Program-made: the position numbers and the translations under genes
Notes under the pieces: generated by a model
Told to the model about the DNA's origin: nothing
Database searches by the model: none
Seen by the model: the letters and a program-made list of their open reading frames with translations, nothing else
Source: Pseudomonas putida
GTDB taxonomy: Bacteria > Pseudomonadota > Gammaproteobacteria > Pseudomonadales > Pseudomonadaceae
Assembly: GCA_041879295.1 (NCBI GenBank)
Contig: CP047152.1
Span: forward strand, 1,059,501 to 1,123,500
Direction of reading: 5' to 3'
DNA: 64,000 nt
Shown: positions 1 through 8,512 of the stretch, one piece after another
Layout of the letters: each line of letters starts with the position of its first letter
Numbering within the stretch: position 1 is the stretch's first letter

Positions 1-1157
1 GCCTGCTGCGTATGGACAGCGTCAGTGACTGGAGTCATCGGCCTCGCCCGGACCAGCTGTTCTACTTCAGTGGTGGGCGTGACGACTTCGAGCTGCCCAA
101 GGACCTGCGTCACCTCGACCGCGGTTTCCACGAAGTGTTCCGAGACCAGCTGTCGTACCACGCCATGGTCGAGATCGTCGATGGTCGCCGCTATGTACTG
201 CTGCAGGACCAGAGCGACTTCGAGGAGCGTGAGCGCATACTGTTTGCCGTGGTTGTGGTGGGCTTCGTGCTCAGCCTGGTGCTGGCGGTCATCCTTGGCT
301 GGTTGGTTGCACGTCGGGTAATGGCACCGGTCATCCGCCTGGCGCGTCAGGTGCGCCACCGCGATCAGTTACTGGGCCTGGCCCCACCGCTGGCGCCGGA
401 TTATGCGGCAGACGAAGTCGGCCAGCTTGCAGTGGCTTTCGACGATACCCTGGGCCGCTTGCGTGATGCGCTGACCCGCGAGCGGCTGTTCACCAGCGAC
501 GTCAGCCACGAACTACGCACGCCGTTGATGGTGTTGGCTACCTCTTGCGAGCTTCTGATGGAAAACCCTGGCCTCGATGCCCGCGCGCGCAGCCAGGTGG
601 AGCGGGTTGCGCGGGCTACCGAAGAAATGCGCGAGCTGGTCAAGACCTTCCTCATGTTGGCCCGGGCGCAGCGTGATGAGGGCGCGGTGGCGTCACGGGC
701 GACCCTGCGCGAAGTGGCCGACGAACTTATCGGGGTGTGGCGCGACACCATCGAACAGAAAGGCCTCACCCTGTATTTCGATGGCCGCGTGAGTGCTAGC
801 CCTGTGCTGTACAACGCCACCTTCCTGCAGTCGGTGATGGGCAACCTGCTGCGTAATGCTGCGCACTACACCGACAGTGGGTATATCCGCCTGAGCCTGG
901 AAGCCAACGGTTTCAGCGTAGAAGACAGCGGCGTGGGTATCCCCGAAGAGCAGCGCGAGGCCATGTTCAGGCCGTTCGTGCGCGGCGATGAACGGCGTGG
1001 CGAGGGCCTGGGGCTGGGGCTTTCGCTGGTACAGCGGATCTGTGACGACCAGGGCTGGCGTGTCACCCTGACATCCACCTTGCCACATGGCTGCCGCTTC
1101 CAGGTGGACCTGAGCAACACCGCAACCAAAGGTGACCCGGACGCCTTGGTCGGGTAA
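1..1157 (+). CDS. colS: ColS sensor histidine kinase (5' end outside window)
   Basis: Membrane sensor kinase of the ColRS two-component system, which responds to excess metals and controls envelope genes in P. putida. The reading frame is already open at base 3, so the first membrane segment is missing, probably about 55 residues. Counting from the in-frame ATG at 12, the periplasmic part carries E41, H50 and an ExxE motif (E71-E74), the residues implicated in metal sensing in P. putida ColS. A second membrane helix follows (about 78-100), then a HAMP-like linker. The H-box VSHELRTP has the phospho-acceptor at H166, followed by an N-box (NLLRNAAHY) and G-boxes (DSGVGIP, GLGLGLSLV). The ColR regulator would lie upstream of the window. 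Family identity is firm; the metal role rests on published family knowledge and gene context. Confidence 0.9.
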   Translation, partial: LLRMDSVSDWSHRPRPDQLFYFSGGRDDFELPKDLRHLDRGFHEVFRDQLSYHAMVEIVDGRRYVLLQDQSDFEERERILFAVVVVGFVLSLVLAVILGWLVARRVMAPVIRLARQVRHRDQLLGLAPPLAPDYAADEVGQLAVAFDDTLGRLRDALTRERLFTSDVSHELRTPLMVLATSCELLMENPGLDARARSQVERVARATEEMRELVKTFLMLARAQRDEGAVASRATLREVADELIGVWRDTIEQKGLTLYFDGRVSASPVLYNATFLQSVMGNLLRNAAHYTDSGYIRLSLEANGFSVEDSGVGIPEEQREAMFRPFVRGDERRGEGLGLGLSLVQRICDDQGWRVTLTSTLPHGCRFQVDLSNTATKGDPDALVG

Positions 1158-1182
1158 TTTCTTGTATCAGGTCAACTGGTAC

Positions 1183-1198
1183 TCAACGTTTTTTTCAC
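1183..1198 (+). promoter_or_regulatory. Putative ColR binding site
   Basis: The 16 bases end in TTTTTCAC and fit, position for position, the ColR consensus as I recall it from P. putida (YYNASNNYTTTTTCAC). The site lies 66 bases before the methyltransferase ATG, directly downstream of colS. ColR control of the genes next to colRS is known in P. putida. No footprint can be inferred from sequence alone. Confidence 0.6.
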
Positions 1199-1264
1199 AC
1201 TGGCATGACCTGATTCCAACGCTTGCATACCTAATGTGGGCGCAATGGAGTCAGGAGATGCCCA

Positions 1265-1945
1265 ATGCGTAGCCCCATCAAGCTTGAATTTTCCGAGAAG
1301 TACGACAAAGACCATGCGCGCGAGTACTTTCTCAAGCACCAGGCCGGCCTGGCGCGACGCCTTTCCCACAAGCGAGATGAGCAGTTGGCGCGCCGCGCCT
1401 TGGCATTGGCTGGCGAGCCCGGCCTGGTATTGGACCTGCCATGCGGTGCGGGCCGTTTCTGGCCGCTGTTGGCGGAAAAGCCCAATCGGGTAATCATCGG
1501 TGCCGACAACTCCGAGGCCATGATCGAGACTGCCTGTGCGGCGCAACCGCCAGAGGTGGTCGCACGGGTACGGCCGTTGCAGACTTCGGCCTTTGCCATC
1601 GACCTGCCGGATAACGCCGTCGACAGCATCTTCTGCATGCGCCTGTTCCACCACATTGGCGAGGCGGCGCACAGAAAGACCATACTTTCGGAATTTCAGC
1701 GGGTTAGCCGTGATAGTGTGATCCTGTCCCTGTGGGTGGATGGCAACTTCAAGGCCTGGCGCCGGAAAAAGCTGGAGCTGCGCCGTAGCGCCAAAGCCGA
1801 ACAGGATAATTACCAGAACCGTTTCGTGTTACCTGCCGAAACGGTCGAAGAAGAATTCAGGGCTGCCGGCTTCAGAATCCAGGAACGCCTCGACTTCCTG
1901 CCGTTCTATGCCATGTGGCGAGTCTACGTATTGCGTAAGGGGTAG
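1265..1945 (+). CDS. Class I SAM-dependent methyltransferase
   Basis: A 226-residue cytosolic protein with a class I methyltransferase core. Motif I reads VLDLPCGAGR (about residues 55-64), followed by an acidic strand end at GADNSEA. A DNAVDSIFCMRLFHH segment corresponds to motif IV and the post-motif helix. The ATG at 1265 is preceded by AGGAG at 8 bases' distance. It starts a short operon with the InaA-type kinase and a small exported protein, behind a ColR-type box and next to colS, so a role in envelope or LPS stress is plausible. The substrate cannot be read from the sequence. Confidence 0.85.
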   Translation: MRSPIKLEFSEKYDKDHAREYFLKHQAGLARRLSHKRDEQLARRALALAGEPGLVLDLPCGAGRFWPLLAEKPNRVIIGADNSEAMIETACAAQPPEVVARVRPLQTSAFAIDLPDNAVDSIFCMRLFHHIGEAAHRKTILSEFQRVSRDSVILSLWVDGNFKAWRRKKLELRRSAKAEQDNYQNRFVLPAETVEEEFRAAGFRIQERLDFLPFYAMWRVYVLRKG

Positions 1946-1951
1946 TGTTTG

Positions 1952-2650
1952 ATGGCTGTAGCCCATAAAGGGGAATCGCGGTTCGATTTTTACTGGCGTC
2001 AGCAAGGCGAGTGGGTCGAGGAGCCTAACCAGCGCCGCGGCGGTGAAAGTGGCGTGCAACGCCTCAACGATGCCAATGGCAAGCTGTTGTATGCCAAGCG
2101 CCAGGTTGGGCATATCTACCGCAGCCTGTTGCACCCTTTTGGTCGGCCGACGGTATTGCGTGAACTCGATGCGCTGAACAGTTTCGAGCAGTTGGGCGTG
2201 CGTGTACCGCGTATCGTCTTCTGTGGTGCGGAGCGCGATGCCGAGCACCAGTGGCGCGCGCTGCTGGTCAGCGAAGCGCTGGACGGTTTTGTCGAACTCG
2301 ACACCTGGCATGCCGAAGGTGCCCGCGAGCGTTACCCGCAGGTGGTGCATGAGCGCATGCTCAAGGACCTGGCGGAAAACCTGGCGCGGATGCACCTGGG
2401 GCACTGGCAACACGGCTGCCTGTATGGCAAGCACGTATTCATCAAGGTGATCGGCGAGGGCGACCAGGCTCGCGTCGAAGTGGCGCTGCTGGACCTGGAA
2501 AAGTGCAGGCGGCGTATCAGTTGCCAGCGTGCGGCCGGCAATGACTTGCGTCAGCTACGCCGCCATTCGTCGCTCAATGACGCAGAATGGCGGACACTGC
2601 TCTACTTTTACAAGATGGCGTTTGGCAGCGCTGTCAAAGGGTTAGAGTAA
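1952..2650 (+). CDS. InaA-family lipopolysaccharide kinase-like protein
   Basis: A 232-residue protein of the InaA / lipopolysaccharide-kinase (Kdo-WaaP) family, with a protein-kinase-like fold. The segment LYGKHVFIKV stands where the catalytic loop is expected, and LLDLEKCRRR (about residues 170-180) is the metal-binding DFG equivalent. The ATG at 1952 is chosen; a TTG one codon earlier (1949) is an alternative. It begins 6 bases after the methyltransferase stop and overlaps the next gene by one base, so the three are probably co-transcribed. Related genes respond to weak acids and envelope stress. Whether it phosphorylates LPS heptose is not known. Confidence 0.8.
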   Translation: MAVAHKGESRFDFYWRQQGEWVEEPNQRRGGESGVQRLNDANGKLLYAKRQVGHIYRSLLHPFGRPTVLRELDALNSFEQLGVRVPRIVFCGAERDAEHQWRALLVSEALDGFVELDTWHAEGARERYPQVVHERMLKDLAENLARMHLGHWQHGCLYGKHVFIKVIGEGDQARVEVALLDLEKCRRRISCQRAAGNDLRQLRRHSSLNDAEWRTLLYFYKMAFGSAVKGLE

Positions 2651-2880
2651 TGAAACTAGAAATTGCTCGAGCTTTGTTCCTGGTAGCTGGCCTGGCGGTG
2701 ACCACCGTGGCGGTGGCTGCCTGGGAAGAGCCGAGACCGACGGTGTTCAGCAAGGCAGAAATGGCAGACCAATGCGCGTTGCCGCGGGATGCAAAACCGC
2801 AGCAGGCCCGGACCGAGCCGGACCATGACCTTTTGCTGTTCCTGTTTGGCTTGCGTCAAGGGTTGCGTCCATTCGGTTGA
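2650..2880 (+). CDS. Small exported or membrane protein of unknown function
   Basis: A 76-residue protein whose ATG overlaps the TAA of the preceding kinase gene (TAATG), a sign of translational coupling. The N-terminus (MKLEIARALFLVAGLAVTT) is a basic start followed by a hydrophobic stretch to about residue 22, then an AVAA site that could serve signal peptidase I. The rest is short and charged, with one Cys (about residue 39). It ends just before a strong terminator, so it closes the ColR-linked operon. No family was recognised. Confidence 0.7.
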   Translation: MKLEIARALFLVAGLAVTTVAVAAWEEPRPTVFSKAEMADQCALPRDAKPQQARTEPDHDLLLFLFGLRQGLRPFG

Positions 2881-2901
2881 ACCCTGCGTTAGCTGGAAAA
2901 A

Positions 2902-2936
2902 CCAGAGGCCTCGCGATTGCGGGGCCTCTGGCTTTT
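2902..2936. terminator. Bidirectional intrinsic terminator
   Basis: A perfect 9-bp stem CCAGAGGCC / GGCCTCTGG (2902-2910 and 2923-2931) is followed by CTTTTT and preceded by AAAAA, so it can end transcription from both sides. It separates the ColR-linked operon from the convergent RND pump genes. Confidence 0.85.
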
Positions 2937-2948
2937 TGCGCCTGCGTT

Positions 2949-2982
2949 GCCGGCCTCTTCGCGGGCAAGCCCGCGCCCACAG
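2949..2982. repeat. Single REP element
   Basis: A Pseudomonas-type REP palindrome: GCCGGCCTCTTCGCGGGC followed by AAGCCCGCGCCCACAG. It lies between the terminator and the 3' end of the RND permease gene, as is typical for these extragenic repeats. Confidence 0.8.
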
Positions 2983-2988
2983 TTTGGC

Positions 2989-5900
2989 TCAAGCGATTGC
3001 AGGTTCCTTGGCGCTCGCCTTGTGCGCCAGCAGGGTGTAGATACATGGCAACACAAACAAGGTAAACAGCGTGCCAATCGACATCCCGGTGGCAATCACC
3101 ATACCGATGTCAAAACGGCTGACCGCTCCCGCCCCGGTTGCCAGAATCAGCGGCACCATGCCGAACACCATGGCCGCCGTGGTCATCAGCACCGGTCGCA
3201 GGCGAATGGCCGCTGCTTCCTCGATCGCTTCGCGCACGCTCAGGCCCCGCTCCTGACGTAGCTGATTGGCGAACTCTACGATCAGGATACCGTGCTTGCT
3301 GATCAGTCCGATCAAAGTCACCAGCCCGACCTGGGTGTAGATGTTCATGCTCGACACACCCAGGAACAGCGGCAAAAGCGCGCCACAGACCGACAACGGC
3401 ACTGTCACCAGAATCACCAACGGGTCGCGGAAGCTTTCGAACTGGGCAGCCAGTACAAGGAAAATGATCGCCAGCGCCAGGCCGAAGGTGACCCACAATG
3501 CGCTACCTTCCTGAACGTACTGCCGGGCCGCGCCGGCGTAGTCGAAGGCAAAGCCTTCCGGGGCCTCTTCGCGAGCTATGTCCTGCACGGTCTTCAGCGC
3601 CTCGCCCAGGCTGACCATGGGTACACCCTGGATGATCGCAGCGTTCAGTTGCTGGAACTGGTTGAGCTGACGTGGGCGAGCACGGTCGGTGAGGGTGATC
3701 AGGGTCGACAGCGGCAGCAATTGGCCCTGGTCGTTCTTCACGTAGTAATTGTTCAGCCAGCCGGGGTTGTCGCGGTACGGCCGTTCAACCTGGGCGATCA
3801 CCTTGTAACTGCGGCCCTCAAGGGTGAAACGGTTGATTTCCGCCTCGCCCAGCAGGGTCGCCAGGGTGCTGCCGATGGTGTCCATCGACACCCCCATCTG
3901 TGCCGCCTTTGCCCGGTCGATGTCCACCACCACTTCGGGCTTGTCGAAGGCAAGATCGATATCGAGGAAGGCGAACTTGCCCGATTCCTGAGCGCGCTTC
4001 TTGATGCGTTGGGCCACTTCCAACAGTGCCGGGTAGTCGCCAGCGGTATTGATCACAAACTGGAACGGCAAGCCCTCGCCAGTGCCGGGCAACGACGGCA
4101 GGTTGAAGCCGAAGATCTGCAACCCGCTGATTTCCTCGAGTTTGGCCTGCACCAGCGGCAGTAGCTCCATCTGTGTGCGTTCACGTTCGTTCCAAGGCTT
4201 GAGCAAAAAGCCACCGATACCGGTCTGCACGCCATTGAAACCGTTGATCTGAAACGACGAATAGTATTCGGGGAAGGTCTTGAACAGCGGTGTGAACTCG
4301 TCGGTGTAGGCATTGAGATAGTCGAGGTTGGTCGGCTGGGGCGAGCTGCTCATCATGAAGATCACCCCTTGGTCCTCGTTGGGCGCCAGTTCGTTCTGAG
4401 TGAATTTGAGCAGCACCGGGATCAGGCACAGGACGATCACGGCAAACACCAGCACCACCGGCCGACTATCGAGGGTGGCGTGCAGCAAGCGCTGGTAGCG
4501 CCCCTTCAGGCGTTCGAACAGCTGGTCGAGGCGGTGGGCCAGGCCGCTCGGGTTCTGCTCCCGGCGCAGCAGCAAGGCGCACATCATTGGCGACAGGGTA
4601 AGGGCAACGATACCGGAAATGATCACCGCCCCGGCCAGCGTCAGGGCAAACTCCTTGAACAGCGCGCCAGTGAGCCCGGTCAGGAAGCCGATCGGTGCAT
4701 ACACCGCGGCAAGGGTGATGGTCATTGACACCACTGGCATGGCGATTTCGCGCGCGCCTTGCAGGGCCGCGTCGAACGGCGACTTGCCTTCTTCCATGTG
4801 CCGGTGGATGTTTTCCACCACCACAATGGCATCGTCCACCACCAGGCCGATGGCCAGCACCATGGCTAGCAGGGTCAGCAGGTTGAGCGAGTAGCCCATC
4901 ATCTGCATGAAAAACAGTACACCGATCATCGACAACGGTATGGTCACCACCGGAATCAGCACCGAGCGCAGGGCACCGAGAAACAGGAACACCACCACGA
5001 TGACGATCAGCACCGCTTCGCCCAAGGTCTTGATCACTTCGTCGATCGAAGCCTGGATGAACCGCGTGGCGTCGTAGGCAATCGACACTTTCAGTGCCGA
5101 GGGCAGCTGGCTTTCCAGCTCTGGCATGATGCGCCGCACTTCCTTGATGACATCCAGCGGGTTGGCGGCCGGGGTGGCCTTGATGCCGATATAGACCGAC
5201 GGGGTGCCGTCGAACGAGCTGACCGTGTCGTAGTTTTCTGCGCCCATCTCGACCCGCGCCACGTCGCCCAGCAGCACGCGGCTGTCACCGCTGGTCTTGA
5301 GCGGCAGGGCGGCGAACGCCTCGGCCGACTTCAGCTCGGTACTGGCGTTGACGCTGGTGACCACGTATTCGCCTTTGACCTCGCCTGCGGCGGAAAGGAA
5401 GTTGTAGCGGCGTACGGCATTGGTCACGTCGGTAGCCGAAAGGCCGAAACCGGCCAGTTTCACCGGGTCCAGCCACAAACGCATGGCAAACACCTGGTTG
5501 CCGAGGATCTCCGCCTCGGCCATGCCCGGCAAGGTGGCCAGCTTGGGCTGGATAACCCGTGACAGGTAGTCGGTGATCTGCGGGTTACTCATTTCCTTGC
5601 TGTAGAAGCTGACGTACATCAGCGCCGAGGCGTCGGCAGCTTCCTTGCTCAGTACCGGGTCTTCGGAGTCCTGGGGTAACTTGTTGCGCACCTCATTGGC
5701 CTTGGCCAGCAGCTCGGTGAACAGTCGGTCGCTGTCGGCGCCAATGCGCGCGTAAATGGAAATGATCGAGAAGTTCTGCCGGCTCACCGAGGTCATGTAG
5801 TCGATGCCTTCGGCACTGGCCAGGCTCTGCTGCAATGGTTGGGTGATGTAGCCCTGGATGGTTTCGGCGTTGGCCCCGGGGTAGGCAGTGGTGACCGTGA

Positions 5901-6033
5901 TCAGGGCGTTTTCCATTTGCGGGTACTGGCGGATCTGCAGCTTGTTCCAGGCCTGGAAGCCGAGCAGCAGAATCAGCAGGCTGACCACGCTGGCCAGCAC
6001 CGGGCGGCGGATGAACGGGTCGGTGAACGCCAT
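2989..6033 (-). CDS. mexW: RND efflux permease (MexW-like)
   Basis: A 1014-residue inner-membrane RND (HAE1) transporter that exports drugs or other amphiphiles by proton antiport as a trimer. The N-terminus FIRRPVLASV is typical. The TM4 motif GLVVDDAIVVVENIHRHMEEG (about residue 400) carries the paired aspartates of the proton relay. Length and the two large periplasmic loops match AcrB/MexB relatives. GGAGG lies 8 bases before the ATG at 6033. The gene follows its membrane-fusion partner by 12 bases, and no outer-membrane factor gene is nearby, so the pump must borrow one. The MexW name rests on synteny with the P. aeruginosa mexVW/DUF1513/imelysin neighbourhood; substrates are unknown. 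Confidence 0.85.
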   Translation of the reverse strand: MAFTDPFIRRPVLASVVSLLILLLGFQAWNKLQIRQYPQMENALITVTTAYPGANAETIQGYITQPLQQSLASAEGIDYMTSVSRQNFSIISIYARIGADSDRLFTELLAKANEVRNKLPQDSEDPVLSKEAADASALMYVSFYSKEMSNPQITDYLSRVIQPKLATLPGMAEAEILGNQVFAMRLWLDPVKLAGFGLSATDVTNAVRRYNFLSAAGEVKGEYVVTSVNASTELKSAEAFAALPLKTSGDSRVLLGDVARVEMGAENYDTVSSFDGTPSVYIGIKATPAANPLDVIKEVRRIMPELESQLPSALKVSIAYDATRFIQASIDEVIKTLGEAVLIVIVVVFLFLGALRSVLIPVVTIPLSMIGVLFFMQMMGYSLNLLTLLAMVLAIGLVVDDAIVVVENIHRHMEEGKSPFDAALQGAREIAMPVVSMTITLAAVYAPIGFLTGLTGALFKEFALTLAGAVIISGIVALTLSPMMCALLLRREQNPSGLAHRLDQLFERLKGRYQRLLHATLDSRPVVLVFAVIVLCLIPVLLKFTQNELAPNEDQGVIFMMSSSPQPTNLDYLNAYTDEFTPLFKTFPEYYSSFQINGFNGVQTGIGGFLLKPWNERERTQMELLPLVQAKLEEISGLQIFGFNLPSLPGTGEGLPFQFVINTAGDYPALLEVAQRIKKRAQESGKFAFLDIDLAFDKPEVVVDIDRAKAAQMGVSMDTIGSTLATLLGEAEINRFTLEGRSYKVIAQVERPYRDNPGWLNNYYVKNDQGQLLPLSTLITLTDRARPRQLNQFQQLNAAIIQGVPMVSLGEALKTVQDIAREEAPEGFAFDYAGAARQYVQEGSALWVTFGLALAIIFLVLAAQFESFRDPLVILVTVPLSVCGALLPLFLGVSSMNIYTQVGLVTLIGLISKHGILIVEFANQLRQERGLSVREAIEEAAAIRLRPVLMTTAAMVFGMVPLILATGAGAVSRFDIGMVIATGMSIGTLFTLFVLPCIYTLLAHKASAKEPAIA

Positions 6034-6045
6034 GCCAGCCTCCTG

Positions 6046-7194
6046 TCAGTCCTTGGCCGCTGCGCCCGGTTCGGGCTTGAGAGCGTTGTCCTGGCCAATG
6101 CGTATCGCGGCACCGGGGGTGAGTTTCAGCTGCCCTGCGGTGACCACCTGTTCCCCGGCCTGCAGGCCTTTGCTGACCACAACCACACCGTCTCGGCGCT
6201 CGCCAGTCTGTACTGTGCGCTGTTCGGCGATCAGCAGGGGTTGGCCCTTGTCGTCGTTTTCCTGCTTGCCGTTCTTGTCCTTTTTCGGTGAGACGACATA
6301 CACCGAGTTGCCATACAGGGTGTAGGTAATGGCGCTTTCCGGCGCCACCACTTGCGGCTGCGGGTTGGGCAGCAGGATCAACAGGCTGGCGAACATGCCT
6401 GGCAGCAGTTTGCCGTCGGGGTTGGCCATGGTGGCGCGTACCAGCAGGTTGCGCGTGGTTTCCTCGACCTTGGGGTTGATGGCGCTGAGGTTGGCGGGGA
6501 AGCGCTGGCCCGGATAGGCGGCCACTTGCACCAGCACCTGCTGGCCCAGGCTCAGGTGTGGCAGGGCCTGTTCCGGCACGTTGAAGTCTACGTACAGGCT
6601 GGACGTGTCTTGCAGGGTGGCGATCACCGTGCCGGCGGCCAGGTACTGGCCGATGTCTACCTGGCGGATGCCGATGGTGCCGCTGAAAGGTGCATTGAGT
6701 CTCTTCTTGATCTTCTGCGCCCTGAGCTGCTCGACCACTGCCTGGTTGCGCCGGTACTGGGAGGAAAGGCGGTCAAATTCGCCGCGGGAGATGGCCGAAT
6801 CGCCGACCAGCTGGCTGCCACGGCCGAAATCGACCTTGGCCAGGCCCAGGTCGGCCTGGGCGGTGCCGAGCAGGGCTGTTTCCTGATCGTCGTTGAGCTG
6901 CAATAGCAGTTGCCCGGCCTTGACCTGCTGGCCTGAGTCGAAGTGCAGGGATTTGACGATGCCTTCCACCTCCAGGCTCAGATCCACGCCCTGCAGCGCT
7001 TTGAGGCTGCCGACCGCGGGGAGGCGCTCTTGCCACTGGCGCTGTTCGGCCATGGCAGCCGCCACGGTGATGGGCGGTCTGGGGGCAGTGAACATCTGGA
7101 TCTGCTGGTAGATCGAGAAGGCTTTGTAACCCCCCAGGGCCAGCAGAATCAGCAGAACAACGGCCAACATGATGAGCATGCGGCGGCGCAGCAT
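6046..7194 (-). CDS. mexV: RND periplasmic adaptor subunit (MexV-like)
   Basis: A 382-residue membrane-fusion protein joining the RND permease to an outer-membrane channel. It has one N-terminal membrane anchor (about residues 5-24), then the split lipoyl/barrel-sandwich domain (GIVKSLHFDSGQQVKAGQ and the later FSGTIGIRQVDIGQYL) flanking a short hairpin, and a C-terminal beta-barrel and membrane-proximal domain. The ATG at 7194 is preferred over an upstream in-frame start because an AGGA lies about 11 bases before it and the anchor begins there. It is the first gene of a two-gene operon with the permease. Confidence 0.85.
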   Translation of the reverse strand: MLRRRMLIMLAVVLLILLALGGYKAFSIYQQIQMFTAPRPPITVAAAMAEQRQWQERLPAVGSLKALQGVDLSLEVEGIVKSLHFDSGQQVKAGQLLLQLNDDQETALLGTAQADLGLAKVDFGRGSQLVGDSAISRGEFDRLSSQYRRNQAVVEQLRAQKIKKRLNAPFSGTIGIRQVDIGQYLAAGTVIATLQDTSSLYVDFNVPEQALPHLSLGQQVLVQVAAYPGQRFPANLSAINPKVEETTRNLLVRATMANPDGKLLPGMFASLLILLPNPQPQVVAPESAITYTLYGNSVYVVSPKKDKNGKQENDDKGQPLLIAEQRTVQTGERRDGVVVVSKGLQAGEQVVTAGQLKLTPGAAIRIGQDNALKPEPGAAAKD

Positions 7195-7314
7195 AGGTCC
7201 GGTTCCTTGGATGCAGTTGTTATTCGTTTCTACACGACAACGGGCGATCCTGCCCACGTGTGGATGGGGGAAGTATTGACTGTTTTTCGGGAGGAGGGGT
7301 GTGAAATGCCTGTG

Positions 7315-7393
7315 CCGGCCTTTTCGCGGCTAAAACCGCTCCCACAGGGACCGTGTAGAACCCTGTGGAATCGGCTTTAGCCGCGAAAGAGGC
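7315..7393. repeat. Inverted REP pair
   Basis: Two REP units in opposite orientation (7315-7349 and 7361-7393) share TTTCGCGGCTAAA / TTTAGCCGCGAAA and CCACAGGG / CCCTGTGG arms. They lie upstream of the pump operon and downstream of the DUF1513 gene, and could fold into a long hairpin that shields the 3' end of the imelysin-cluster transcript. Confidence 0.8.
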
Positions 7394-7412
7394 AGTGAAT
7401 GCAACAGAAAAA

Positions 7413-8510
7413 TCAGACGAGATGCAGGTGGTTGTCCCAGAAACCGGACGGCAGGTTCATCGGTTGCCCGACCAGTTCGGCCTTGCGGCAATCGTAGAAC
7501 CGGCAACGGCCCTGCCCGGAGGTGACGACAAAGCCGTCCTTCACTGCGCCAACGCCTGCGCAGTCGGGCATCGGGGCATCCAGCCGCACCGCGCCGCTGT
7601 CCAGGTCCCAGACGAACAGGCGATTGGCCCGCGGCGCCGTCAGCGCTACCAGCCGCAGCTCGCTGTGGATGGCAACGCTTGCGGTGTATTGGGCCATGGC
7701 TTGCAGTTGCCGCTCCGGCACCGGAAAGGCCTTGAATGGCTCGCCCGGGCGCTTGATCGCCAGCAGCTCGGCAGTTTCATCGGCATCGCCCATGAACTGC
7801 TGGCAGGCGGCGATGGTGCCATCGCTGGCCACTGCCAGGTGTCGCACGCTGTTCATCTGCTGGGCCAGGGTTTCCTTGCTCAGCAGGGTGCCGTCACGCT
7901 GCATCAGCACCAGGCTAGGTTGCATGGCATCGAGGTTCATCTCGACACGGCTTTCGGCTTCGGTACGGATACCGCCATTGGCCACGACCAGCGTTTCGCC
8001 GTCGGGCAGCCAGGCAACCTCGTGCGGGCCGATACCGTGGGTCGGTATCTCGCCAGTGTGCACCAGGCGCTCGCCTTCGAAACGGTACACGCCAAGCACG
8101 CCCCGCCCCGGGTCGGTGGTGTCGTTTTCGGTGGCATACAGCCATTCGCCGTCTTTGTGTACCACGGCATGGCCATAGAAGTGCCGGTTAGGCTGCGAGG
8201 CTACCGTTTGCAGCAGGCGGCCGTCACGCAGGTCGATCAGGTAGCTTTCGGTACCAGGGCGGCGGGCGACGAACAGGGCGATTGGCTGCTCGGGGTGGTG
8301 GATGATGGCATGGCAACGCTGAGCGACCTGGGTGCTGAACACCTGTGTGCCGTCCAGGCGAAAACCTACGGCAAAGTGCTGGCCGTTGCCGTTGTCACGC
8401 GCCGAGAGCAGCAAGGGTTCGCTGCCTTTGTTGCGGAACAGGCTCCAGCCGCCCAAGGTGAGGGCACTGAGCAATACGCTACCGAGTTTGAGTGCCTGGC
8501 GTCGCAGCAT
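7413..8510 (-). CDS. DUF1513 exported beta-propeller-like protein
   Basis: A 365-residue protein of the DUF1513 family. The N-terminus LRRQALKLG followed by a hydrophobic stretch resembles a twin-arginine signal, and a Tat exit would suit a periplasmic protein. The body contains repeated strand motifs of propeller type, such as GHAVVHKDGEWLYATEND and HEVAWLPDGETLVVANGG. It is the last gene of the imelysin/di-haem cluster, starting 2 bases after the preceding imelysin stop. Co-occurrence with imelysins and a DUF1111 protein suggests periplasmic iron handling, but its biochemical role is unknown. Confidence 0.8.
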   Translation of the reverse strand: MLRRQALKLGSVLLSALTLGGWSLFRNKGSEPLLLSARDNGNGQHFAVGFRLDGTQVFSTQVAQRCHAIIHHPEQPIALFVARRPGTESYLIDLRDGRLLQTVASQPNRHFYGHAVVHKDGEWLYATENDTTDPGRGVLGVYRFEGERLVHTGEIPTHGIGPHEVAWLPDGETLVVANGGIRTEAESRVEMNLDAMQPSLVLMQRDGTLLSKETLAQQMNSVRHLAVASDGTIAACQQFMGDADETAELLAIKRPGEPFKAFPVPERQLQAMAQYTASVAIHSELRLVALTAPRANRLFVWDLDSGAVRLDAPMPDCAGVGAVKDGFVVTSGQGRCRFYDCRKAELVGQPMNLPSGFWDNHLHLV

Positions 8511-8512
8511 GA

